Source of the DNA: Podarcis raffonei
Lineage: Eukaryota; Chordata; Lepidosauria; Squamata; Lacertidae
Assembly (NCBI RefSeq): GCF_027172205.1
Contig: NC_070605.1
Span: 23,316,804 to 23,380,803, forward strand
Direction of reading: 5' to 3'
Length of the DNA: 64,000 bases
The notes beneath the pieces were generated by a model. That model was not told the origin of the DNA, made no database searches, and was given only the letters and a program-made list of their open reading frames with translations. Within the stretch, counting starts at the first letter, position 1. Each line of letters starts with the position of its first letter. Made by a program: the position numbers and the translations under genes. Shown here piece by piece: positions 24,376 through 33,700 of the stretch.

Positions 24376-24607
24376 CATTATTGTGACTATTCCTTGGGAT
24401 CGGGGTATCAAACAGAAGATATAGATAAGCCTTTACCTTCAGTGAGAATCCGTATGCATGTCCTTTGGGACAGAATTCAATTTTTCCCCATTCTCCCCAC
24501 TTCCCGCCATTGGACACCATGAGGACTGAATTATAGCTTCGATCTCCTGCCACACAGAGGTTGTAGGTGAGGAACAGGAAGACCACAGCACTGGTAGAGA
24601 GATCCAT
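17801..24607 (-). CDS. VMO1: VMO1-like gene 2 (type A coding, type B promoter), 187 aa
   Basis: Exons are 24437-24607, 19118-19218 and 17801-18092, with the same splice phases as gene 1. The product has a signal peptide (MDLSTSAVVFLFLTYNLCVA), GKWGEWGKIEFCPKG, LNGIRLHCSTG, VWSEVKKCPKG, DDTAANNIQFTCGDG, QWSKRCPTGAICGIQTKVE and LNDVKFFCCD, with all eight structural cysteines. Intron 1 is 5.2 kb because of a nested transposon stack. Exon 2 may start at 19218 (TKVISEGYETDD), homologous to gene 1, or two codons later. The coding exons differ from gene 1 by about 18 replacements in exon 3 alone plus a replaced loop near the C-terminus, while intron 2 is nearly identical. The predicted non-coding first exon (25382-25430) is of type B. 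Role as for gene 1, a secreted VMO1-fold protein. Confidence 0.92.
20456..22644 (+). mobile_element. L1 LINE, 5'-truncated, inserted in the BovB
   Basis: Open ORF2 C-terminal region from about 20479: DLEGFNNGFGWHAYLW, KTPRWLSPMEAK, CKENEGTFFHLWWTCPRIK and KKPEAFLLGMVG. A 20-base target duplication (starts GAGAGATTTTAC, ends CTTGG) lies at 20436-20455 and 22645-22664, cut from the BovB. The 3' end is GGAAAATCTAATAAATATTC plus a short A run. Its last codons are interrupted by a TA-flanked fold-back element (21510-22305). Confidence 0.92.
21510..22305. mobile_element. Tc1/mariner-like fold-back element inside the L1
   Basis: A 796-base element flanked by TA (21508-21509 and 22306-22307). The ends are inverted copies: CAGTGGTGTCTCGCAAGACG on the left and, inverted, CAGTGGTGCCCGCAAGACGA on the right. 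The interior is GC-rich and full of long near-perfect palindromes (around 21700-21825, 21830-21920 and 21930-22170), while the flanks are AT-rich. No transposase is encoded. The open frames in it are products of the palindromes. Confidence 0.7.
24329..24372. repeat. (AT)22 microsatellite beside exon 1 of gene 2
   Basis: Uninterrupted AT dinucleotides 64 bases inside intron 1 from the gene 2 exon 1 donor. Gene 1 has only a few TA units there (near 9488), so it expanded after duplication. Confidence 0.95.
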
Positions 24608-24814
24608 GGCAGGTGGACTGCACCAGATCGAGCTGCAAAAACTGAATGGAAGAATAACAGCCTTGAGAATTTATTCCCCAGAAAGTATGGTTCTCTCTCC
24701 TCCGCTCAAAATCGTCCTGAATCTTGTGTTTCCCCCGGGAGAGAAGTGTGATTACTTCAGCTTGGACTAAGTGCCTCCAACATCAGAGATACACACTTTA
24801 GCAGGGGCTTCGCT

Positions 24815-24960
24815 CTAGGAACACAGGAAATTGCCTTATTCTAAGTCAGGCCATTGGTTATCTAGCTTAGTTCTGTGTACACTAGAGCTACTCTCCAAAG
24901 TTTCAGACAGGGGACTTCCCAGCCCTACTAGGAGATGCTGGGACCTCCTGCAACACTGAT
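24815..24960 (-). mobile_element. tRNA-derived SINE, old partial copy (B1)
   Basis: Reverse strand reads a SINE 3' half: CTAGTAGGGCTGGGAAGTC, then AAGCTAGATAACCAATGG, CCTGACTTAGAATAAGGC, TTCCTGTGTTCCTAGAGC. The matching copies are at about 42862-43030 and 57475-57655. The 5' tRNA-like head is reduced or missing. Confidence 0.6.
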
Positions 24961-25018
24961 CTACAAATTTTTACATGGAAAGGGCATAGGCGTGCAGCGC
25001 CCCTTAGGCCAACCCAGC

Positions 25019-25140
25019 CCACCCTGGTATATTCCATATGATCCGGACTGCAACTCCCATCATCCCCAGCCAGCAAACACGGTGCTGGTTCCAGCTGATG
25101 GGAATTGTAGTCCAGAACATCTAGAGATCACAAGGTCGGG
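25019..25140. mobile_element. Small palindromic MITE (B1)
   Basis: About 115 bases that fold on themselves: GGACTGCAACTCCCATCATC on one arm and GATGGGAATTGTAGTCCAGA on the other, with CACCCTGGTA and its inverse ATCACAAGGT near the ends. It is repeated at about 43095-43210 and 57711-57826. Non-coding; the superfamily is not determined. Confidence 0.6.
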
Positions 25141-25381
25141 GGATACTGCCATAGATTTGCAACACTTCCAAAGGAATGCATTGTTAAATACCCTGAAATC
25201 TTTTGTGAAAAGCAGGGTACACTTTTCACAAAAAGTAGGGCCTAATACCACTAACAAGAATGCTTGCCTGGATCCCCACTGGTTACTGGCTACTGATCAG
25301 GCCTCTGTAATTCTGGCCATGTTGCAAGCCTTGTCTTCCCTTACCAAACTTCTCAGAGCAGAGCAAGGTAGTTCTACTTAC

Positions 25382-25458
25382 TGTCTCTCAGCTGCCAGGC
25401 AGAATGAAAGCGTCCTTAAGTCGAGTGAGGAAATATGAATGTGAGCAGGGGATTTAAA
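25382..25458 (-). promoter_or_regulatory. Promoter and non-coding exon 0 of gene 2 (type B)
   Basis: Minus strand: CCTTTAAATCCCC (about 25460-25449), then the donor GAGACA/GTAAGT with the exon ending at 25382. It is nearly identical to the blocks in front of genes 3 and 4, not to that of gene 1. It lies 775 bases upstream of the gene 2 start. Confidence 0.6.
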
Positions 25459-25744
25459 GGGGGCAGGACAATGAAGTGTAGGAACTCTCTGTCCTGAGCA
25501 ACACCTCCTCTGAGCCAAACAAAGCAGAGCATTGGGCAGGCTATGAAATCTTCTTTGTCCTGCCCCCCCCCATTACCAGTAGCCTTTAGGAAATGCCTCC
25601 ACAACCAGAACCCATTTGCCTGTGGGAGTGGGGAGGGCTGTCAGAAGGGTGAGGACATCATGTCACTGCCAAAGACCAGTACTGTGCACTGTGCTTTAGA
25701 ACAGGATTCAGCAACTTGCTGCTCTATGATCCATTATCAAAAAC

Positions 25745-25870
25745 AGGGAGTGATCTACCACCCAGGGATGGGTGCAGGGTGGGCAGGCAGGTACTGGCTG
25801 CTTCCCCCGAGGGGGGCAGGGATGGATGCAGGGTGGGTGGCAGGGGTGGGTGCAGGGTGGGCCGGTGCCT
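25745..25870 (+). repeat. G-rich short tandem repeat (B1)
   Basis: Irregular units of GGATGGGTGCAGGGTGGGC kind with many GGG runs, so a G-quadruplex is possible on the plus strand. The same block is at 43820-43940 and 58455-58555. Open frames over it are low-complexity shadows. Confidence 0.7.
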
Positions 25871-25976
25871 AGCTGTCTCCCCCCCCCAAGCCAGCCCTTT
25901 CTCTCTCTCTCTCCCTCCCTCCCCCAGCAGCTCTCTCTCCCCCCCCCCACAAACCAGTTGGGCTGCGGAGCTGTCC

Positions 25977-28733
25977 TGTGCGAAACTTCTCCTACCCTGA
26001 AATATACTTGGAGTCCTGCAGTGATTTCGTGCTCTTTATTGCTGCTTGTAAAACAGTGATTGATCAGCCTATTTCATTGCTGAATATAGACTACAAAATA
26101 TTTGCAGGGATATTAGCGAGTAGAATGAAAAAGATACTACAAGAAATTATTCACAAAGATCAAGCGGGTTTCCTCCCAGACAGATGAAAGATAATATAAG
26201 AAATATAATTAACATTTTGGAATATCTGACTGCCAGGAATGAGAAACAAGCTATATTGTTTGTAGACGCAGAAAACGCCTTTGACAATATTGCATGGGAT
26301 TTTATGTTGAAGAATTTGGAGTATATGGATGTGGGGAAAGAGTTCTTTAATGGGATAAAGGCAATTTATACAGAACAGAAAGCAAAGTTGATTGTTAATA
26401 ATGTGACTACGGAAGATATAAAAATAACAAAAGGAACTAGACAGGGATGTCCACTTTCACCACTGTTATTTATAAGGGTCCTAGAGGTTTTTCTAAAAGC
26501 GATTAGACAAAATGAATCAATAAAAGAGGTGACAGTTGGTCAGAATGAATATAAAACGAAAGCCTTTGTGGATGATTTGGTAATAACGATTGAAGAACCA
26601 TTAGAAAGTGTAAAAGAAGTATTGGAGGAGATAGAGCAATTTGGAAATGTGGCAGGGTTTAGATTAAATAAGAAGAAAACTAAAATAATAGCAAACAATA
26701 TGGATCAAAGTATGATAGAAATAATGCAACAAAGAACAGAGATAGAGGTGGTGAAAAAGGTGAAATATTTAGGAATTTGGTTAACTCCTAAAAATATTGA
26801 TTTGTTTCAGAATAATTATATACCAGTCTGGAAAGGAATAAGGAAAGATCTGGAGGTGTGGGGCAGAATGAAGTTATCTTTTGGGGGTAGAATTTTTACA
26901 ATAAAAATGAGCGTCCTTCCAAAGATGTTATTTTTGTTTCAGACTATCCCCATAATAAAGGAGGTAGTAATCTTTAAAGAATGGCAAAAAGTGTTTTCAA
27001 GGTATATCTGGCAGGGCAAGAAGCCGAGAATTAAATTTAAGCTATTAACGGATGTAAAAGAAAGAGGAGGCTTTGCCCTGCCAGATTTGAAACTATACTA
27101 TGAAGCAGCATGTCTTTGCTGGTTGAAAGAATGGATAAAATTAGAGAATAAGGAGTTATTAGATTTAGAAGGGTTTGATAACAGATTTGGATGGCACGCG
27201 TATTTATGGTGTGAAAAGAAGAAAATTCATAAAGGCTTTGGGAACCACATACTCCGGAGTTCATTAATAGAAATATGGGATAGGTATAAAAACCTATTAG
27301 AACCAAGAGTTCCACACTGGTTGTCTCCGTTAGAGGTTATGAGTGTAAAGAAAATAAATATGAGAGGTAAATGGATTACATATGGTGAATTGATTATTAA
27401 AGAAGGAGGAAAATGGAAACTAAAGCCATATGAACAAGTTAGAGAACATGTCTATGATTGGTTGCATTATTTTCAGGTTAATGAAATGTTTAAAAAAGAC
27501 ATTAAAGAAAGTGGTTATGCAGAAAAAGACTCAAAGTTTCAAACAGATATTACAAATAATGATTGTAAAGTTTTGTCTAAAATGTATAAGATACTGTTGG
27601 AATGGCATATGAAAGATGAAGAGGTTAAATCGGTAATGATACATTGGGCCAGAGATTTCGGTTATAATATACAGTTTGATGATTGGGAAAAACTATGGAA
27701 GGAAAACTTAAGATTCACTGCTTGTACAGCACTAAAGGAAAATGTTATGAAAATGTTTTACAGATGATACATTACACCAGTAAAATTAGCAAAAATGTAT
27801 AAGACGTGTAATAAGTGTTGGAAATGTAAAGAAAAAGAAGGAACGTTTTACCATATGTGGCGGGACTGTAAGAAAGTGAAGGGTTTCTGGGAGATGATAT
27901 ATAATGAAATGAAAAAGATGTTAAAATATACATTTGTAAAGAAACCGGAGGCCTTTCTTTTAGGGATCACAGGAAAGGAAATAAGAAGAAAAGACTGTAA
28001 ACTTTTTCAATATGCAGCAACAGCAGCAAGAATTCTACTGGCCCAGAAATGGAAACAAGAGGAAATACCAACGATAGAAGAATGGAGATCAAACTGACAG
28101 ACTATGCAGAACTGGACAAATTAACTGGGAAAATTAGATATCTTCGAAACCAAAAGTTCATCGAGGACTGGGGGAAATTTGTTGAATATCTGAAAAGTAT
28201 ATGTGATGTGCAAACAACGCTAGTGGAGTTTCAGGAAGCACTATGAAAGTTGAGATTTATTGTTAGAGAGAAATAGATAGTGGGAGGGAAGATTAATGGC
28301 TATAAAAATAGAAGAAATGCGTAATTGAGAGGTAAATATGGATGATTGTCAGAGAAGCTGAAGGAAGTCCAAACAGAGTTAAATTTGTGAAAATTTTGAT
28401 AAGATTATTTAATTGTGTTGGAAAATCAATAAAAATTATGGGGGGGGGAACAGTGATTGAATTCCCCCCCCCCCAAAAAAAATCCTTGGGCCTTTATATA
28501 CATTATTTACACAATGAGTCCCGTCTGATTGGCTGATTCTGCTTCCCTCCTGGAGCCTGATGGGTCTTCTGCTGCAGGCCAATCAGTTGTTGCATTCTAG
28601 GATCCTACCAGCCTAATAGGCTGATTAACTTCCGCCTGATGGGTCTTCTCCTGCAAGCCAATCAGTTGTTGCATTCTAGGATCCTACCTGCCTATTGTTC
28701 TAGGATCCAAGCTTAGTACATAACATACCTACA
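25977..28733 (-). mobile_element. LTR-like fossil (B1) interrupted by an L1
   Basis: Read on the minus strand from 28733: TGTAGGTATGTTATG start, CCAATCAG boxes, ATGTATATAAAGGCCC TATA box, then, beyond the L1, AGCAATAAAGAGC polyadenylation signal and an end near TTTCGCACA. This is the layout of a retrovirus-like solo LTR of about 290 bases once the L1 (26064-28448) is excluded. B1 also has a second copy of the CCAAT-bearing U3 segment (28555-28700). Single, uninterrupted copies are at 44043-44329 and 58661-58950. Exact ends and family are uncertain. Confidence 0.5.
26064..28448 (+). mobile_element. L1 LINE, 5'-truncated, private to B1
   Basis: Keeps ORF2 from the RT N-terminal part onward (ISLLNIDYKIFAGILASR, DAENAFDNIAWDF, TRQGCPLSPLLF, ALPDLKLYYEAACLCW, CWKCKEKEGTFYHMW) with a few stops. 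The catalytic FADD motif reads FVDD here. The target duplication AACAGTGATTGA lies at 26052-26063 and 28449-28460, cut from an LTR that is intact in B2 and B3. The 3' end is AATCAATAAAAATTATG followed by G instead of an A tail. Confidence 0.92.
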
Positions 28734-29017
28734 CCCCCAAAACGGCGTGCGATCTCTCTTCACCCTTGTCAACAGGAACCACGCAGCTGATGTGTATCCC
28801 AATAGCGCCTGCCCTCCCCCTGCCCTCCCTGTCAAAGGGAGCCTTCCCACGTGGCTCCTCCTCATGCCTCCCTCTATCTCCAGCAGCCACCCCCTTCCCC
28901 ATTGGGAAAACCACGCTAAGCCCGCCTCCTGCGCCTGCACTTCTGCATCTGATGTTGCAGAGAAAGGCCCTGCGACTGACCACAAACAACCCCACGGTTG
29001 ACTGGGAGTCTCATGAT
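28734..29017. other. GC-rich stretch, nothing recognised (B1)
   Basis: Conserved at 44330-44612 and 58951-59234. It is open in several frames on both strands because stops are rare in C-rich sequence, not because a gene is evident. Confidence 0.4.
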
Positions 29018-29175
29018 TGACATGTTGTTACATGCCTGGCTTAGAGGGTAGCATGAGACTCTTAATCTCAGGGTTGTGGGTTTGAACCCTACATCATGCA
29101 TTGCAGGGGATGGGACTAGATGACTCTCATAGTCCTTTCCAACTCTATTACTCTATGATTCTATTATTATTTTCA
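29018..29175 (+). mobile_element. tRNA-derived SINE with CR1-like tail (B1)
   Basis: tRNA-like head with CTTAATCTCAGGGTTGTGGG and B-box GGTTTGAACCC, followed by GGATGGGACTAGATGACTC and a CCTTTCCAACTC...TATGATTCTATT end like CR1 3' ends. B3 has the same copy at 59235-59395. B2 has lost it with the surrounding 1.5 kb. Confidence 0.7.
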
Positions 29176-29579
29176 CTATTCCTAAATAACTTATGTGCAC
29201 AAATTTGTTCAGGAAATTTTTTTTAAGGGAGGATCATGGACATTCTCAAGTGGAGGTAGGAAGATATGAGGGCAAATTGCTGTGCTGCCTTTTTAACCTG
29301 TGGAGGCAGGAACACGAAAACTCAGAGGGACCAAAAACAATGGAAATGGTTGACAACACAGACACACATTCACTGACTGGGTCGTCAGCTCCAAATACCT
29401 GACTGTGTGGACTAATGAGGACAAATTCAAAACGATAAAACGTGGATTCCTAGTGAGTTACAGCTCAAATGAGGACAAGTCCCAAGGCAGATTTTATTTT
29501 TACAAGAAACACTTGTTACAGTCCACAGACCTACATTTACTCCATAGGATGTGTAAGAGATAAACATATGCTTCAGCTT

Positions 29580-30190
29580 ATTTTATTTCTTTTTTAACAG
29601 TGAAAGAACAGAACAGGCGGTCAACGAATGTATTATAGAAAGATGTCTCTCGTGTGTTTTTCTGTATGAGAGAAATAATCAAAAGGAATTCTGTAAGAGA
29701 AAATAACATATATAGTTTCTGTTGTCACAAAATTTGGTATTCCAATGATTCATAAATGAACTTCATTCCATCTTTCAATAAATTTGTCTCGTGAATGTCT
29801 TTTTTATAATATTTTCACTGAGTTTTAATATAACAACAAAAAGTGAACTGTAACAAAGTATCAAATGACACAGAGAATTAACCAAACATTTTCCCCAAAC
29901 GTAACATGAGGGTTAGCGTGTGTAATATTTTAAGACTTAATTGAAACAAGAGAATCACTTAGCTTTTTTAATGATCTGGTGCATGTCTACTTCATTATAA
30001 GTAAGTTTATGTTGTTGTTGTTGTTGTTTTAAAAAAAAGCAGTCCACATATGTTTGTAGCAGTTGAAAATTGAAAGAGACCCCAGAGATTTCCAAAATCA
30101 TGCTATATTCTGTCTAAATACAATCGCCTTATCTGATTCAGGGGGAGAGGAATCAGTGACCCTTCCAACAGATGAGTCTGCTTACAAGGA
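29580..30190. other. VMO1 3' flank without its gene
   Basis: Aligns with 59785-60390, which leads straight into gene 5 exon 3, and also with 32040-32620, which leads into gene 3 exon 3. Here the alignment stops at 30190 in L1 sequence, and no VMO1 exon follows before 31071. Confidence 0.7.
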
Positions 30191-31070
30191 AAGACACTTC
30201 TAACTTTGTTCTTTTCAACCCTTCTTCCAAGCTTTGTGTCCTTTTAGTAACCTCCTTTATTTGTCCCTTCAATTCATTCACTGTCACTTCTATTTTTTTA
30301 TCCATTTGTCCTATTTTTTTATCCACCTGTTCTAATTTGGATTCTATATTTTTTCACTTTGTTTTATGTCCTTTTTAATTTCAGCAAACATTTTCAATAT
30401 ATCCCCTTTAAGTTCTGACTCCTGTCTTGAGCCCTTCCTGTCCCCTGGTGTCGCTCCCTCACTTGTTTTTTTCTGTGACTGAGTTTTTTTCTTGCTGCTT
30501 CCATCCTTGGGCTAATAATATTCTTGCTGTGGTTGTTGCATATAAAAACAGTTTCTTGTCTATGTATTTCACTACCCACAATACCAATTAAGAAGGCTTC
30601 TGGGGGTTTTTTACAAATGTTTATTTCAACATTTTTTAAATTTCATTGTATATCATCTCCCAGAAAGCCTTTACCTCCTTAAAAGTCCACCACATGTGGT
30701 AGAAAGTACCTTCTTTTCCTTTACCTTTCTAACATTGGTTATTTACTTTATACATTTTTGCTAATTTCACTGGTGTAATGTACCATGTACACATCATTTT
30801 CATTACATTTTCTTTAAGTGAACAGCAAGCTGTAAAGTTTATTCCTTTGTTCCATAAATTTCCCCAATCCTCAAACTGTATATTATGGCCTATATCTTTA
30901 CCTCAGTGTATCATAACTGATTTAACCTCTTCGTCCTTGACATGCCATTCCAAAAGTAATTTATACATTTTTGATAATATTTTAACCTTATTACTTAACA
31001 ACTGTAATTCAAATCTTGATTTTGTATATTCAAATCCATTTTTCTTTTTATCTTCTTTAAACATTTCAGG
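30190..31070 (-). mobile_element. L1 relics, antisense, two pieces out of order (B1)
   Basis: On the minus strand, 31070 to about 30510 codes decayed L1 ORF2 C-terminus (SKMYKLLLEWHVKDEEVKSV, TPVKLAKMYK, EGTFYHMWW), and about 30505-30190 codes an ORF1 N-terminal coiled-coil part (KKLSHRKKQVRE, LKKDIK-like repeats). ORF2 preceding ORF1 shows a junction of two copies or a rearrangement. B2 keeps only the ORF2 piece (44613-45128). Confidence 0.65.
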
Positions 31071-32030
31071 GCTGGAGGTAGTCTTGTGTCCGTTATCCAT
31101 GATCTTCCTGCCAGATTAACTGCAATGAGTTATAGGTGGGGTGACTTTGAAAAGAGTACAGAAAGTTCCGCATAGGGTATCAAGACTCTTAAAGGGCTTC
31201 TGGAAAATTTCACTATATTGCACTAGTGATTTATTGTCTACTCTGGCTTCCAGTCATTTCTGGTTCCAGTTCAAGGCACTGTTCTTGACCATTAAAGTCC
31301 TTAAATGACCTGGGAGCATCTTACCTCAAGGATCACCTCTTCCCAGGTCTACTTACCTGGACCCCAATATCATCATCAGAGGCTCTCTTCCAGTGCTCCT
31401 GGATACAGGGTCTTATAGGTGGTGTCAGCCTGGTTATGAAATGCCTTCCCTGGAAAGGCCCACCTGGTGCCATCTTTGTGGTCTTTATTGTCCAAAGTTT
31501 TAAAACTGAACCTTTGAATTCACAGGGTTTTAGATGTGTGCTGTGTATATTTTTTGTGATGTTGTATATTCATCTTTATATTGTGTTATTGAAACTGTTG
31601 CTTTTTAAAGCTGGAGTGCAGGGGCTGCTTCTATTGAGATTTATTTTTTAATTAATTGTAAGTGTTTTTGCCCAGAACAACACAAAGTGACTTACAACGA
31701 GCCATTAGTGCATTTTAGGGAGGGCATCGCCATATCCCAGTTCTCTTTTGGCAACATCTCTTCCCCCACCTCTTTAGGAAGCAGTGGTGCACACTTCCGG
31801 CTTTCTGCATTCTGAGGCCTTTTCCTCCTCTTAGCCAGGTGACCTTTGCATCTTCCTAGGGCTGAGCACTATGGGAAGCAGCTCCTCCTAACCCACTTCT
31901 GTCTGCCACGACCACAAGAAGTGAATGTCTCACCTTGTCACCCCTAGTTTGCTCGCACACACTCTGACACACGTGCTGCCTGTATCTCCTCTTCCTGCTC
32001 CTCTCACAGCTGATAAGAAGGGACACACTT
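31071..32030. repeat. Block of type A flank embedded in B1
   Basis: Starts GGGCTGGAGGTAGTCTTGTG exactly as at 4311 and 14917 and follows unit A to the ACAGCTGATAAGAAGGGAC stretch, including the old L2-like relic. B2 has the same block at 45129-46083, so it was in place before B1 and B2 separated. Confidence 0.8.
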
Positions 32031-32853
32031 ACTCTTCATTTCGTTTCATTTTTATTGGTGAAAGAACAGAACAGGCAATCAATACTATTATAGAAAGATG
32101 TCTCTCCTGTACTTGTGTATGAGAGAAATAATCAAAAGAAATTCAGTAAGAGAAAATAACATATATGGTCTATGCTGTCAGAAAATTCAGTATTCCGGTG
32201 ATTCCTAAATGAACGTCATTCCGGCGTTCAATATATTTGTCTGGTGAATGTCTTTTTTATTAATATTTTCAATGAGTTTTACTGTAACAGCAAAAGAGTG
32301 AACTATAACGAAATGTATCTCAAATGATACAGAGAATGAACCAAACATTTTCCCCAAACATAACATGAGGGTTAGCGTGTGTAATATTTTAAGACTTAAT
32401 TGAAACAAGAGAATCACTTAGCTGGTTTTTATGATCTGGTGCATGACTACTACATTATAAGCAAGCTTGATTTTTTTTTTAAAGCAGCCTAAATATACTT
32501 GAAAGTTGAAAGAGACCCCAGAGATTTCCAAAATCATGCTATATTCTGTCTAAATACAATCCCTTTATCTCATTCAGGGGGTGGGGAATCGGTGACCCCT
32601 CCAACAGACGAGTCACTGCTGCTTACAAGGAAGGACAGAAAGAGAAGCAGTCGGCACAGTGCAAACACACCAGCAGGAGTACTGGATTGGCTCTGCCAGT
32701 GTGTTTGCACCACACCAAGCTCCCCAATGACTTGCCCCTCTCCCTTCCAGCAAGCAGCGGCAGTTCAGCTGTCAGGAGGCCAGGTAAGCACCACCACTCC
32801 ACCCTGCCATCCTCTACTGCCAGTGGAAGAGGGTTGTGCAGCAGGGCGGTGGA
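32031..32853. other. 3' flank of gene 3, no gene seen
   Basis: Nearly identical to 46083-46911 behind gene 4 and similar to 59785-60616 behind gene 5. Plus-strand frames of up to 132 codons run through it, but they are antisense to the gene end and not recognisable. I did not find a convincing AATAAA close to the stop. Confidence 0.45.
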
Positions 32854-33645
32854 TCAGTCACAACAGAACATCTTCACGTCACGAAGTTCTACTTTAGCAA
32901 GCACTTCATGTTCATTCGCCACCCTTGTTTGGATGCCACATATGAAGCCCCTAGGGCAGCGCTTGCTCATTTTGCCCTCTTCCATCCGTTCAAAGATATC
33001 TTTCTTCACTTTAGCCCCACCACTGCAGAGGACCTCAAGGTTACTGACTGCATGAGGAATTAGCGGTTGTGGTAATTCAGTAGTCAAAGAAAAGGACACC
33101 ATGTTGCCTTGGGGGCATTTCTGAACTGCAACCCATTCCCCAACCCTGTAAAGAAAAGGACAAGGATGGCAATGTCTAAATAGAAATTTATATACCACAA
33201 CTTTGTCAATGAATTTTTATTTTTAAAGTCTCTCCAGAGATATAATTCCAAATTAGAGCAAAAAGCTTTATTTCAGAAAGGATGTATAGAACAGATTCGC
33301 CTTCAAATGTGAACCAATTTGAATTTTGCCTCCATCCCTAGAAGTAAGTTTCACAGGACTTTGTGCAAGCAGGTATATTTTGGGGCTGTTAAACTCAGAG
33401 TGTGTCCAGATTACCATTTGCCTTTAATCTAGCATGAAATATTTCAATCTACCCCTCCCGCTCCTACCCCAAACTTCCAAGCAACAAGTTAATAAAGAAA
33501 GAGAAATTCAAAAAGCTACTCACTCTCCACTTTTAGACTCTACTGTTTTTCCGTCAGTGCAGTGGAGACGGATGCCCTTCAGAGTGAAATCTGTTCTATA
33601 GGCTTCATTTACATCTCTGCGAAACTGGTGGAGAACGGGGGGGGG

Positions 33646-33700
<55 letters not shown>

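Larger units (their letters stand above)
9677..24756. repeat. Type A segmental duplication unit A2
   Basis: Second copy of unit A, extended to about 15 kb by private insertions: an L1 (14028-14745), a SINE (16450-16790), a solo LTR (16974-17374) and a nested LTR/BovB/L1/mariner stack (19366-23450). Type A homology stops at about 24757, where the sequence upstream of gene 2 exon 1 changes from type A to type B. Confidence 0.9.

Noticed and set aside
24935-25438. 167-codon plus-strand frame
   Set aside because: It runs over a SINE end, a palindromic MITE and the antisense of the promoter block. It is not kept open in B2 and resembles no family.
28729-29020. Overlapping frames on both strands in the GC-rich block
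   Set aside because: Open only because C-rich sequence has few stops. No known domain, and both strands are equally open.
32499-33063. Plus-strand frames of up to 132 codons over and behind gene 3 exon 3 (also 46557-47121 and 60262-61012)
   Set aside because: Antisense shadows of a conserved exon and its flank. The minus strand carries the recognisable VMO1 protein.
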